Shown piece by piece: positions 26,345 through 34,635 of a stretch of 64,000 bases of DNA. This DNA is from WHSW01 sp963759295. Lineage in GTDB: Bacteria; Actinomycetota; Thermoleophilia; Solirubrobacterales; 70-9. Below the pieces are notes generated by a model. It searched no databases. It had not been told where the DNA came from and worked only from the letters and a program-made list of their open reading frames with translations. The DNA lies in contig CAVWYT010000016.1 of the NCBI GenBank assembly GCA_963759295.1, forward strand, positions 1 through 64,000. Direction: 5' to 3'. A program made the translations under genes and the position numbers. Numbering within the stretch: the stretch's first letter is position 1; every line of letters begins with the position of its first letter.

Positions 26345-27661
26345 TCAACCGGTGATTGCGGAGCGGCCGTGCGAGGCGCGGGCCGCGGCCTCGCGGAGCC
26401 CGTCTCGAAAGTCGGGATGCGCGATCTCCGCCAGCGCCAGGCCACGCTGGTGGACCGTGAGCCCCTGAAGCTCGGCCGCTCCGTACTCGGTCACGATCAC
26501 GTCGACCTGGTGGCGCGGCGTCGTCACCACGGCGCCGGCGTCGAACCAGGGGACGATCCGAGAGCGGAGCACGCCCGCGAGCGTGACCGTCGACCGCAGG
26601 CAGATCAGGGAGCGATCGTCGAGCGACAGTGCCGGGCCGGCGACGAAGTCCTCGTGGCCGCCGATCCCGGAGTACTGGACGCCGTCGACCGTGTCGGCGA
26701 CGACCTGCCCGTGGACGTCGACGCTGATTGCCGCGTTGATCGTCACCATCGCCCGGTTGCGGCCGATGATGTCCGGTGAGTTGACGATCTCGACCGGCAG
26801 GAACGCCACCTGGTCGTTGCCGTCGAGCCACTCGTAGAGCTCGGCCGTGCCACCGGCGAAGGTGGCGACCGAGACGCCGTCGAACTGGCCCTTGCGATTC
26901 GTCACCTTGCCGGCCTCGTGAAGGCGCATCAGGCCGTTGGTGAACATCTCCGAGTGGACGCCGTAGTCTCCGCCGTCGCCGTGCGCGAGATGGCCGACGA
27001 TCGCCGAGGGAATGCCGCCGATCCCGGTCTGCAGCGTCGTTCCGTCGGCGATGAAGGCGCGGCAGTTGTCGGCGATCGCCTCGTCGGCCGGGCTCGGTTC
27101 CGCGTCGGGGATCGCCAGCGGCTCGGCTTCGGACTCGACGATCACGTCGATCTGATCGAGGTGCAGCGCGTGGCGTTGCTCCGGCGGGGCCCCAGCCGTT
27201 CGCGGGAAGTTCGACGAGGTCTCGACGACCAGCACGCGCTCGGGGTCCTCGCCGGCACTGAAAAGCTCCTTGAGCGTCCCACCGGCGTGCAGCGAGAGGC
27301 TGCACCAGCCCGCCGCGTCGGGCGGCGTGGCGACGGTCGCCATCACCCGGGGCGAAAGCTGCGCGAGCAGCGGCTCGAAGCGGCGGAAGTCACTGGGAGC
27401 GAAGCTGATGTTGGCGCCCTGGTCGCGCAGCGCCCGCTCGACCGGTCCGAAGAACCCCGACAGGTAGTGGACGCCTGGATGGGTGAAGGCGTCCGACCAG
27501 GCGAGCAGCAGGGCCCCGTAGATACGCAGTCCGTCCCAGTCGTCGCGCTCTCCGAGCGACGCGAGGAAGGTCGGCGGCTGCCCGGGCCCGAGCGGGATCC
27601 CAAGCGTGTCGTCGGGCGTCAGCCTGGCGGCGGCCTCGGATGCGGAAAGTGTCTCGGGCAT
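26345..27661 (-). CDS. Acetyl-CoA hydrolase/CoA-transferase family protein
   Basis: The protein has 438 residues. GDTTLQTGIGGIPSAI-like (ADGTTLQTGIGGIPSAIVGH), YGVHSEMFTNGLMRLH with the catalytic Glu, FAGGTAELYEWLDG and VTEYGAAELQGLTVHQR match the class I CoA-transferases that include acetate and 4-hydroxybutyrate CoA-transferases. The reaction passes CoA between acyl groups through a glutamyl-CoA thioester. The specific acids are not evident. It starts at an ATG at 27,661 and may be read together with the tetR gene, which ends 35 bp upstream on the same strand. Confidence 0.85.
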   Translation of the reverse strand: MPETLSASEAAARLTPDDTLGIPLGPGQPPTFLASLGERDDWDGLRIYGALLLAWSDAFTHPGVHYLSGFFGPVERALRDQGANISFAPSDFRRFEPLLAQLSPRVMATVATPPDAAGWCSLSLHAGGTLKELFSAGEDPERVLVVETSSNFPRTAGAPPEQRHALHLDQIDVIVESEAEPLAIPDAEPSPADEAIADNCRAFIADGTTLQTGIGGIPSAIVGHLAHGDGGDYGVHSEMFTNGLMRLHEAGKVTNRKGQFDGVSVATFAGGTAELYEWLDGNDQVAFLPVEIVNSPDIIGRNRAMVTINAAISVDVHGQVVADTVDGVQYSGIGGHEDFVAGPALSLDDRSLICLRSTVTLAGVLRSRIVPWFDAGAVVTTPRHQVDVIVTEYGAAELQGLTVHQRGLALAEIAHPDFRDGLREAAARASHGRSAITG

Positions 27662-27695
27662 TCTCGGGCAAGCTAGCGGGCCGGCGCCGATCCGG

Positions 27696-28280
27696 CTACG
27701 GGCGAAGGCCGGCGAGCACGATCTCGAGGTAGCGCTCCCAGCTCATCGCCGGCGCGCCCGCATGCCCGGCGCGAACCGCGCGACCGAGACCGCAGAGCAA
27801 GCTGGGGACATCCTCGGGGGCGATGTCGGCTCGCAACTCGCCGGCCTCTTGGGCGCGTCTGACCAGCTCCGCGGTCAGGTCGTCGAGACCCGCGCGCCTG
27901 GCCGCCGCGCCGCAGATCTCCGGCCGCTGGTCCATCGCCTCCGACAGCGCCCTGTCCGTTGCCGTGATCCGTGCAGCGTGGGTCATCAGATACACGAAGC
28001 CCTGCCACGGGTCGTCGAGCTCGAGCGCCTCGCGAGCCGCGCTCGCCTTGCTCTCGAAGCGCTGATCCGCGAGCGCTTCGAGCAGCGCCTCCTTGGTCGG
28101 GAAGTGCCGGTACACCGTTCCGACGCCGAGCCCGGCGGCTCGTGCGATGTCCTCGATCTGGGCTTCGAGCCCGTGCTCGGCGAACTGCCGTTCCGCCGCA
28201 GCCAGGACCTTGGCGCGGTTGCGGCGCGCATCGGCGCGCTGGGTGCGGGCTTTGGGAGCCTGGGTATCGGTCCGCGACAT
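27696..28280 (-). CDS. TetR-family repressor
   Basis: The protein has 194 residues from the ATG at 28,280, because the upstream extension overlaps the operator region. The N-terminal helix-turn-helix is IEDIARAAGLGVGTVYRHF, followed by PTKEALLEALADQRFE, as in TetR proteins. The C-terminal ligand domain is the TetR_C_33 style of actinobacteria (LDDPWQGFVYLMTHAARI). It is divergent from the EmrB-like exporter gene, with two identical palindromes in between, so it most likely represses the exporter and itself until a drug-like ligand binds. Confidence 0.85.
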   Translation of the reverse strand: MSRTDTQAPKARTQRADARRNRAKVLAAAERQFAEHGLEAQIEDIARAAGLGVGTVYRHFPTKEALLEALADQRFESKASAAREALELDDPWQGFVYLMTHAARITATDRALSEAMDQRPEICGAAARRAGLDDLTAELVRRAQEAGELRADIAPEDVPSLLCGLGRAVRAGHAGAPAMSWERYLEIVLAGLRP

Positions 28281-28343
28281 CCTCGGGGTCGGTGTCTTTC
28301 TGGGTGGCGGCCGTTCGTCGTATATGTGATGGACAGCACGCAA

Positions 28344-28361
28344 ACGGAATCAACATTCCGT
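28344..28361. promoter_or_regulatory. Operator palindrome 1 of the TetR/exporter pair
   Basis: ACGGAATcaacATTCCGT is a perfect 7-bp inverted repeat with a 4-bp spacer. It overlaps a TATAGT at 28,361-28,366 that could be a -10 box for the exporter. Confidence 0.65.
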
Positions 28362-28379
28362 ATAGTGGCCACGATGAAC

Positions 28380-28395
28380 CGGAATACGGATTCCG
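28380..28395. promoter_or_regulatory. Operator palindrome 2 of the TetR/exporter pair
   Basis: CGGAATacggATTCCG repeats the same half-sites as palindrome 1 with a 4-bp spacer. The centres are 35 bp apart. This placement in a divergent region fits cooperative repressor binding. Confidence 0.65.
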
Positions 28396-28462
28396 ATTAT
28401 GCCACGGCCGCGTAAGGGGCGCGTAGCTTGAGAGCAGCAGACGAGTAAACAGGAGACCCGAG

Positions 28463-29924
28463 ATGACCGAAGCCCAGGAGTTCGAACGCCGCCGCTGGAT
28501 CGCCCTCGCCCTGCTCTGCGTGGCGCAGTTCGTCGTCGTCCTCGACGCCTCGATCGTCAACGTGGCGCTGCCGACGATCGGCCACGCGCTCGACTTCTCG
28601 CAGGACAACCTCTCGTGGGTCGTCAATGCCTACGTCCTCACCTTCGGCGGTTTCTTGCTGCTCGGCGGGCGGATGGCGGACCTGCTCGGTCGCCGGCGCG
28701 TGTTCATGGGCGGGCTGGTCCTGTTCGCGATCGCCTCGCTGGCCGGAGGCCTCGCCGAGTCCGACGGCGCCCTGATCGCGGCGCGGGCCGTGCAGGGCCT
28801 GGGGGCGGCGATCCTCTCGCCGGCCGCGCTCTCGATCGTCACGACCACGTTCCGCGACGGCGCGGAGCGCAACAAGGCGCTCGGCGCCTGGGGCGCGGTC
28901 GCCGGCTCGGGCGGTGCCGCCGGGGTGCTCCTCGGGGGCGTGCTGACCGAGTACGCCGGCTGGGAGTGGGTGCTGTGGGTCAACGTCCCGATCGGGATCG
29001 CCGCCGCGGCGCTGGCGCCGAAGCTGATCGCCGAGAGCCGCGCGGAGTCCGAGAGCCGGTCGTTCGACGTCGCCGGCGCGATCAGCATCACCGGCGCGCT
29101 CGCGGTGCTCGTCTACGCATTGGTCGAAGCTCCCGACTCGGGTTGGGGCTCGGCGCAGACGCTTGGGCTGCTCGCCGGCGCGATCGTCCTCTTCGGCGCG
29201 TTCGTCGCAATCGAGCGCCGGGCGTCCAATCCGCTGGTCCCGTTCTCGATCTTCCGACTCAGAACCCTGACCGGGGCGAACGTGGTCGGCATCCTCACCG
29301 GGGCGTCGCTGTTCTCGATGTTCTTCTTCATCTCGCTGTACATGCAGAACGTGCTCGGATACAGCGCGATCAAGGCGGGTCTCTCCTATCTGCCCCTCGC
29401 CGGCTCGATCATCCTCGCCGCGGGAGTCGGATCGCAGCTCGTGACGCGGGTCGGCTTCAAGCCGGTGCTGGCCGCCGGCATGGTGCTGATCGCTGGTGGC
29501 CTGCTCTGGTTCGCGCAGATCTCCCCCGACGGCGGCTTTCTCTCGGACGTGCTCGGTCCCTCGCTGCTCGCCGCGGTCGGCCTCGGGTTCGCCTTCGTGC
29601 CGCAGACGATCGCCGCGGTGTCGGGCGTCCGCGCGCACGAGGCGGGTCTCGCCAGCGGGCTGATCAACACCTCCCAGCAGGTGGGCGGCAGCGCTCGGGT
29701 TGGCGGTGTTGTCGACGGTGGCGTTCACGCAAATCGACGACGCGGCAGCCGCCGGCGGGCAGGTCTCGCCGAGCGTGCTCACCGACGGCTACGCGGACGC
29801 GTTCATGGTCGGCTCCGGGATCGCGCTACTCGGCCTGCTGGCGACGCTGGTGCTGATCCGCGGGCGCGACAGCCGCGCCCACGTCGAGCTCGGCGCGCCC
29901 GAGGCGGCGGAGGCCGGGGCCTGA
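28463..29924 (+). CDS. EmrB/QacA-type (DHA2) drug exporter, one frameshift
   Basis: The protein is a 14-segment MFS exporter. WIALALLCVAQFVVVLDASI with VNVALPTIG, the motif A loop GGRMADLLGRRRVF, and motif C (GSGGAAGVLLGGVL) are typical of proton-driven multidrug efflux. At about 29,693 the frame shifts: the end LINTSQQVGGS continues one frame over as LGLAVLSTVAFTQIDDAAAA and a further membrane helix (VGSGIALLGLLATLVLI) to the TGA at 29,922-29,924. A single missing base would restore a protein of about 487 residues. The TetR gene and operators upstream suggest ligand-induced expression. Confidence 0.82.
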
Positions 29925-30056
29925 GGGCTCGCCGATGACGCGCGCGTCCTCCCGCTCAGCTAGCCTCCCGCGACGTTAAACGTGCGTAGCAGTTCGCAGG
30001 CGTCCTTATCCAGGGTTCCTTCGTACCGCAAGCACCTGAAGTTCCCTGGAGGGACG

Positions 30057-30254
30057 ATGGCAACTGGAACGGTCAAGTGGTTCAACCACGAGAAGGGCTT
30101 CGGCTTCATCACGCCCGACGAGGCGGGTCGTGACCTCTTCGTGCATCAGAGCCAGGTCGACGGCGGCGGCGCGCTCGCCGACGGCGCCAAGGTCGAGTAC
30201 GAGGCCGAGGAGAGCGACAAGGGCCCGCGGGCTATCAACGTGCGCACCATCTGA
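30057..30254 (+). CDS. cspA: Cold-shock protein
   Basis: The protein has 65 residues. MATGTVKWFNHEKGFGFITP contains RNP1 (KGFGFI), and DLFVHQSQV is RNP2, the single-stranded nucleic-acid-binding surface of the cold-shock OB fold. The ATG at 30,057 has GGAGGG upstream. A long leader of more than 80 bases precedes it, common for csp mRNAs that are controlled by RNA folding. A strong hairpin follows the gene, making it a stand-alone unit. Confidence 0.95.
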   Translation: MATGTVKWFNHEKGFGFITPDEAGRDLFVHQSQVDGGGALADGAKVEYEAEESDKGPRAINVRTI

Positions 30255-30281
30255 GCCCCGGCGCAGAGCTTTCTGAGCCTT

Positions 30282-30313
30282 CGAGGGGCGGCGCCGGTTG
30301 GCGCCGCCCCTCG
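30282..30313 (+). terminator. Hairpin terminator after the cold-shock gene
   Basis: GAGGGGCGGCGCC and GGCGCCGCCCCTC form a perfect stem (14 bp with the flanking C-G) closed by a GGTT loop. The T-tract is weak (ctcgttcc), as is usual in high-GC actinobacteria. Confidence 0.8.
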
Positions 30314-30371
30314 CTCGTTCCGACCCCCGTGGAGGCGAGGAAACTCGACCGGCCCGCCGAATAGCCATCGA

Positions 30372-31469
30372 ATGATGGCGGTGATGACACCGCGGGACCC
30401 GTTCGGGCGCGCGGCGCTGCGCACCGTGTTGATCGTGGTCACGGTCGCGGTGGTCCTCTATTTGATCGTCCTGCTTCGCAAGCCGATCGGCTGGCTGGTG
30501 ATCGCCGCCTTCATCGCGGTGGCGATGTCGGGGCCGGTCAACCTGCTCCAGCGCCACATGAGGCGCGGGCTTGCGATCGCGCTCGCCTACATCGCCCTGG
30601 TGATGGTCCCGATCGGCCTCGGAGCGCTGCTGATCCCGTCGATCGTCGGGCAGATCGAGGACCTGGCGGGCAACGTGCCGCAATACGCCAACGACGTCAC
30701 CGACTTCGTCAACGACAACAACACGCTCAACAGCCTGAACGAGAAGTACGACTTCACGGGCGAGATCCAGAAGGCCGCCGACAACCTGCCGAGCAAGATC
30801 GGCGATGCCGCGGGCGTGCTCCAGGACATCGGCGTCGGCGTGGTCAACTCCGTCTTCGCCGCGATCACGATCCTGATCCTCAGCATCTTCATGGTCGGCG
30901 GCGGCCCCCGATGGGCGGAGATGTTCGTGCGCGCCCAGCCGCCCGGACGCGCCGAGCGCATTGAGCGCGGGCTGCGCGACGTCGCCAACGCGATCGGCAA
31001 CTACGTCGCCGGGGCCCTTCTCCAGGCGACGATCGCGGGGGTCAGCGCGTTCATCGTGCTGAAGATCCTCGGTGCACCGTTCGCCGGGCCGCTGGCGCTG
31101 ATCGTCGCCTTCTTCGACCTGATCCCGGTGGTCGGGGCGACGATCGCGGCGGTGTTCATCGCGATCGTGATGCTGTTCGTCAACTTCCCGGTCGGGTTGA
31201 TCGTCTGGGGCGTGTTCGCGATCCTCTACCAGCAGTTCGAGAACTACGTGATCCAGCCCCAGATCCAGCGACGGGCGGTCGAGGTCGAGCCGTTCATCGT
31301 CCTCGTCTCGGTCCTCTTTGGCTCGACCCTGTTCGGCGTCGTCGGCGCGATCCTTGCGATCCCCACGGCCGCCACTCTGCAGATCGTTTGGCGCGAGTAC
31401 CGCGATTACCGGCGCGAGTCGCTGACCCAGCCGATCGATGGACCTGGGCGACTCGAGGCGCCCGCTTAG
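30372..31469 (+). CDS. AI-2E-family transporter (YdiK/TqsA-like permease)
   Basis: The product has 365 residues and seven to eight membrane segments. The middle region (VPQYANDVTDFVNDNNTLNS) is the large soluble loop of the family. GAPFAGPLALIVAFFDLIPVVGATI and YQQFENYVIQPQI are strongly conserved family stretches near the C-terminus. Members export small signals or act as Na+/H+ antiporters, and the name AI-2E does not imply AI-2 transport here. It starts at an ATG at 30,372 downstream of the csp terminator. Confidence 0.88.
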   Translation: MMAVMTPRDPFGRAALRTVLIVVTVAVVLYLIVLLRKPIGWLVIAAFIAVAMSGPVNLLQRHMRRGLAIALAYIALVMVPIGLGALLIPSIVGQIEDLAGNVPQYANDVTDFVNDNNTLNSLNEKYDFTGEIQKAADNLPSKIGDAAGVLQDIGVGVVNSVFAAITILILSIFMVGGGPRWAEMFVRAQPPGRAERIERGLRDVANAIGNYVAGALLQATIAGVSAFIVLKILGAPFAGPLALIVAFFDLIPVVGATIAAVFIAIVMLFVNFPVGLIVWGVFAILYQQFENYVIQPQIQRRAVEVEPFIVLVSVLFGSTLFGVVGAILAIPTAATLQIVWREYRDYRRESLTQPIDGPGRLEAPA

Positions 31470-31522
31470 CGATCGACAACGCCCGGCCGCGGATCGCGCG
31501 CCAGGCGTAGCCTGATGAGCTG

Positions 31523-32740
31523 ATGGTGCAGACGGCCAGAGCGCGTCCGGTGAGCGTCGCCGACGTCGAGCGCGCGGCGCGGCGGATCGCGGGCGCCGTC
31601 CGGAAGACGCCGATCCTCCCGGCGGGCGAGATCTCACGACGCGCCGGCGCGACGGTCACGCTGAAGGCCGAGAACCTGCAGCGGACCGGATCGTTCAAGG
31701 TCCGCGGCGCCCACAACCGACTCGCGGCGCTCTCCGAGGCGGAGCTCACGCGAGGCGTGGTCGCCGCGAGTGCGGGAAACCACGCCCAGGCCGTCGCGGT
31801 CGCCGCACGGGAGCGGGGCACGCACGCCGTGCTCTACATGCCCGCCGACGCGCCGTTGGCGAAGATCGAGGCGGTCCGCGGGTACGGCGGCGAGGTTCGA
31901 CTGGTTCCGGGACTGTTCGACGACGCCTACGAAGCTGCGCGTGAGGCGGCACAGGCCGACGAGCGGATCCTCGTGCACGCCTTCGACGACCCGCTCGTGA
32001 TCGCGGGACAGGGCACGATCGGCCTCGAGATAGCGGCCCAGGCGCCGGCGACGCGAAGCGTCGTCGTCGCGGTCGGCGGCGGTGCGCTCGCCGCGGGGAT
32101 CTCACTCGCGATCAAGGATCGGCTGCCCGGGGTGCGGGTGATCGGCGTCCAGTCGGACCGCTGCGCGCCCTACGTGCAGGGCGCGCGGCGCTTGCCGACC
32201 ATCTGCGACGGGATCGCCATCAAGCGACCCGGCGAGGTGACCCGGCCGCTCGTCGACGAGCTCGTCGACGAGGTGGTGACGGTCTCCGACGACGAAGTCG
32301 CCGAGGCAATGGTGTTGCTGCTCGAGCGCTCGAAGCTCGTCGTCGAGGGCGCCGGTGCGGCCTCGGTCGCCGCGCTGCTCGCCGGGAGGCTCGCGGTGGG
32401 CGCGGAGGGCGAGGTCTGCGCGGTGCTTTCGGGCGGAAACGTCGACGCCTCGCGCCTGGTGGAATGCATCCGGCTCGGCGAGAACGCCTCCGGACGCCGC
32501 CTCGTGTTCTCGACCGTGGTCCCGGATCGGCCCGGCGCCCTCGCCAGCCTGGTCGATACGGTCGCCGAGCAGCGCGCCAACGTGCTCGACGTCGCGCACA
32601 TCCGCGAGGGTGTCGATCTGCACGTTCGCGAGACCGAGATCCGGCTCGTCCTCCAGACCGACGGTCCCGCCCACGGCGAGCGCATTCTCGCTGCCCTTCG
32701 CGAGCACGGTTTCGAGGTGAGGCGCGAGGGCGATCGGTGA
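31523..32740 (+). CDS. ilvA: Threonine dehydratase with ACT domain
   Basis: The protein has 405 residues. The PLP lysine lies in RTGSFKVRGAHN, with SAGNHAQAVAVAAR and the phosphate-binding VVVAVGGGALAAGI loop of fold-type II enzymes. The C-terminal 75 residues (RLVFSTVVPDRPGALASLVD) are a single ACT domain. This layout matches the catabolic/short biosynthetic threonine ammonia-lyase, which makes 2-oxobutanoate and ammonia from threonine. The stop overlaps the GTG of the NUDIX gene (gtga), so the two are translationally coupled. Confidence 0.92.
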   Translation: MVQTARARPVSVADVERAARRIAGAVRKTPILPAGEISRRAGATVTLKAENLQRTGSFKVRGAHNRLAALSEAELTRGVVAASAGNHAQAVAVAARERGTHAVLYMPADAPLAKIEAVRGYGGEVRLVPGLFDDAYEAAREAAQADERILVHAFDDPLVIAGQGTIGLEIAAQAPATRSVVVAVGGGALAAGISLAIKDRLPGVRVIGVQSDRCAPYVQGARRLPTICDGIAIKRPGEVTRPLVDELVDEVVTVSDDEVAEAMVLLLERSKLVVEGAGAASVAALLAGRLAVGAEGEVCAVLSGGNVDASRLVECIRLGENASGRRLVFSTVVPDRPGALASLVDTVAEQRANVLDVAHIREGVDLHVRETEIRLVLQTDGPAHGERILAALREHGFEVRREGDR

Positions 32741-33147
32741 CGGTCCGGGCCGCCGGCGGGGTGGTCGTGCGCGGACCTCGCGAGCGGCCGGAGGTCGCCG
32801 TCGTGCACCGTCCGCGTTATGACGATTGGTCGCTGCCGAAGGGCAAGCTCGATCCGGGTGAGGAGTGGGCCGATGCGGCGCTGCGCGAGGTCGAGGAGGA
32901 GACCGGCCTGCGGTGCGAGCTCGGCGAGGAGCTCGAGCCGGACCGGTATTCGGATCGCAACGGTCGCGACAAGCATGTGCGCTGGTGGCGAATGCGGCCG
33001 CTGGGGGGGAAGTTCGAGCCGAGCGACGAGGTCGACGAGCTACGCTGGCTAACGCCCTCCGAGGCGCTCGCGCTGCTCGACTACGACCACGATCGGGGGC
33101 TCGTGCGCGCGGTCGCCGGATGCGGACTCGGGCGAGCTCCGAGCTGA
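32737..33147 (+). CDS. NUDIX hydrolase (MutT-like)
   Basis: The product has 136 residues from the overlapping GTG at 32,737. The full Nudix box is present: GKLDPGEEWADAALREVEEE followed by TGL, with the REVEEE metal-binding helix. WSLPKGKL and HVRWWRM fit the subgroup that hydrolyses diadenosine polyphosphates or oxidised nucleotides. It follows ilvA with a 4-base overlap, so the pair is made in fixed ratio. Confidence 0.88.
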   Translation: MTVRAAGGVVVRGPRERPEVAVVHRPRYDDWSLPKGKLDPGEEWADAALREVEEETGLRCELGEELEPDRYSDRNGRDKHVRWWRMRPLGGKFEPSDEVDELRWLTPSEALALLDYDHDRGLVRAVAGCGLGRAPS

Positions 33148-33164
33148 GCTCGCAGCAGACCGGT

Positions 33165-33698
33165 TCAGCGTCCCGGGCCGCCGGGCCGAGCGACGCCGCG
33201 GGCGCGCCCGCCGCCCTCGACCCTGAGTCGCAGCCCGCCGGCGACGATCGCGCCCGAGCCCGCGAGCGCGACGAACAGACCCATCCGCAGCCCCACCCTC
33301 GTCGACCCGGCGAGCTCTTCGGGCTTGTCGAGCATCAGGACCGCGACCAGCACGGCGGCCCAACCACCGGCGGCGACGAGCAGGGCCCACGGGCGCAGCG
33401 GTGGCCTGATCGGCCGCCCGGAGGCCGAGCGCGCGAGCACGAATGCCGCCGCCGCGGCCGTGATCACCAGGGCGAGCTGGCCGAGACCGAAGGAGTCGAG
33501 GCCGGTCACGGCGAGGCCGCCGCTGAACGGGAGGCCGTACCACGGGAGCAGCAGGCTGGCGGCCACGAGGATCACCCCGAGCGCGGCGAGCCGCTCCGCT
33601 GCCGAGAGCGAGCCCGCCGGGCGGCCCGGTGCGCCGCGATCGGGTTCGGTCGAGCGGCCGGCGCCGCGATCGGGTTCAGTCGAGCGGCCGGCGGCCAC
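33165..33698 (-). CDS. Four-helix membrane protein of unknown function
   Basis: Hydrophobic segments are AALGVILVAASLLLPWYG, LGQLALVITAAAAAFVLA, ALLVAAGGWAAVLVAVLML and LRMGLFVALAGSGAIVAGGL. No family is recognised. The GTG at 33,698, which overlaps the DUF2203 gene by 23 bp and has GAGGCGGG upstream, is the best start I can find. No start codon exists between there and the first helix. The N-terminus then contains two copies of a ten-residue repeat (GRSTEPDRGA type) coded by a 30-bp tandem repeat. Confidence 0.55.
   Translation of the reverse strand: MAAGRSTEPDRGAGRSTEPDRGAPGRPAGSLSAAERLAALGVILVAASLLLPWYGLPFSGGLAVTGLDSFGLGQLALVITAAAAAFVLARSASGRPIRPPLRPWALLVAAGGWAAVLVAVLMLDKPEELAGSTRVGLRMGLFVALAGSGAIVAGGLRLRVEGGGRARGVARPGGPGR
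33631..33690. repeat. 30-bp tandem repeat spanning the DUF2203 stop codon
   Basis: Two adjacent 30-bp units (33,631-33,660 and 33,661-33,690) begin GCGCCGCGATCGGG and differ at one base (33,648 G, 33,678 A). That difference makes the TGA stop of the DUF2203 gene on the minus strand in one copy only. Confidence 0.85.
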
Positions 33699-34056
33699 CG
33701 TAGCCCGCCTCGAGGTCGTGCCAGAAGCCGATTTCGCGCTCGTCGAGCTGCCAGCACAGGTAGACCTCACGGCCATCGCGGATCGTGGGGAAGTCGATGA
33801 GCCCGCGGTCGACGTCGCGAATCACGATCCCCAGCGCCTGAATCTCGAGCAGCAGCCGCCGCACCTCGAGGAACGCTTCGCCGACCTTGCGCCCGGGGCC
33901 ACCGCCGCCGTTCGTCGGCGCCGCGCCGGACAGCGCCTCGTGCAGCTCGCTGTCGGTGAGCCGGTCGCGCGAGTCGCGCAGCGAGCGCAACATCGGCTCG
34001 ACCCGCTCGAGCAGCGAAGTCGCCTCCTCGACGGTGAAGTGGCGCTCGTGGATCAC
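33676..34056 (-). CDS. DUF2203 family protein
   Basis: The protein has 126 residues. HFTVEEATSLLERVEPMLRS opens the family and DRGLIDFPTIRDGREVYLCW with EIGFWHDLEAGYGGRRPLD ends it, the typical DUF2203 layout. The function is unknown. It starts at GTG 34,056, overlapping the EVE gene stop (gtga). Its stop codon lies in a 30-bp tandem repeat and exists only in one copy of the repeat. Confidence 0.85.
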   Translation of the reverse strand: MIHERHFTVEEATSLLERVEPMLRSLRDSRDRLTDSELHEALSGAAPTNGGGGPGRKVGEAFLEVRRLLLEIQALGIVIRDVDRGLIDFPTIRDGREVYLCWQLDEREIGFWHDLEAGYGGRRPLD

Positions 34057-34520
34057 CCGTGGGTCGTCGCCGCGACGCCCGCGGCCGCGGCGATCCGCTC
34101 GGCGAGCACACGGGCGTCGTCATCCGAGACGGTGCGCAGCTGACCCTGAAAGGCGAGGTGCCAGTGCTCGGCCGGCCACTTGCGTACGTGCTCGAGCTCG
34201 TCGAGCAACGACTCGGCCGGGACGAACGCGTCCTCCTCGAGGACGACGATCGGCTCGGCCTCGACTCGCCAGGGGTAGGGCTCGGGTTGCTTCTTCTTGC
34301 CCTGGGGCCAGATCGGCGTGCGGTCCTCGAACATCTCCGAGCGCACCCGGGCGATGCCGCCGAACGCCTGCACCCCGGTGACGTAGAAGACGACCTCGTC
34401 GCCCGGCTCGATCTCCGCGGCCTGATTTCGCCGCCGCTCCTTGAACCCGATCACGTCGAACCCGCGCTCGACGTTGATCCGGAAGTTCTCCAACGAGCCG
34501 GTGAGGATCCAGGCGGCCAT
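34053..34520 (-). CDS. EVE-domain protein
   Basis: The protein has 155 residues from the ATG at 34,520 (MAAWILTGSLENFRINVERG). GFKERRRNQAAEIEPGDEVVFYVTG and FEDRTPIWPQ are characteristic of the EVE/PUA-like fold, which binds modified bases in DNA or RNA. EVE proteins are often fused or linked to modification-dependent nucleases, but no such partner is here. The gene is coupled to DUF2203 by a 4-base overlap. Confidence 0.82.
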   Translation of the reverse strand: MAAWILTGSLENFRINVERGFDVIGFKERRRNQAAEIEPGDEVVFYVTGVQAFGGIARVRSEMFEDRTPIWPQGKKKQPEPYPWRVEAEPIVVLEEDAFVPAESLLDELEHVRKWPAEHWHLAFQGQLRTVSDDDARVLAERIAAAAGVAATTHG

Positions 34521-34635
34521 GGCGCGATTGTATGGGGCCGCGGCGCAGCTCGGACGGGGTCGCGCGTGCAAAGCCGGCGGCGCGCGCGCCGACCTTCGCA
34601 TTCAGGCTTGTGCCCTCGTTCGCGGCTAGGCGGCG

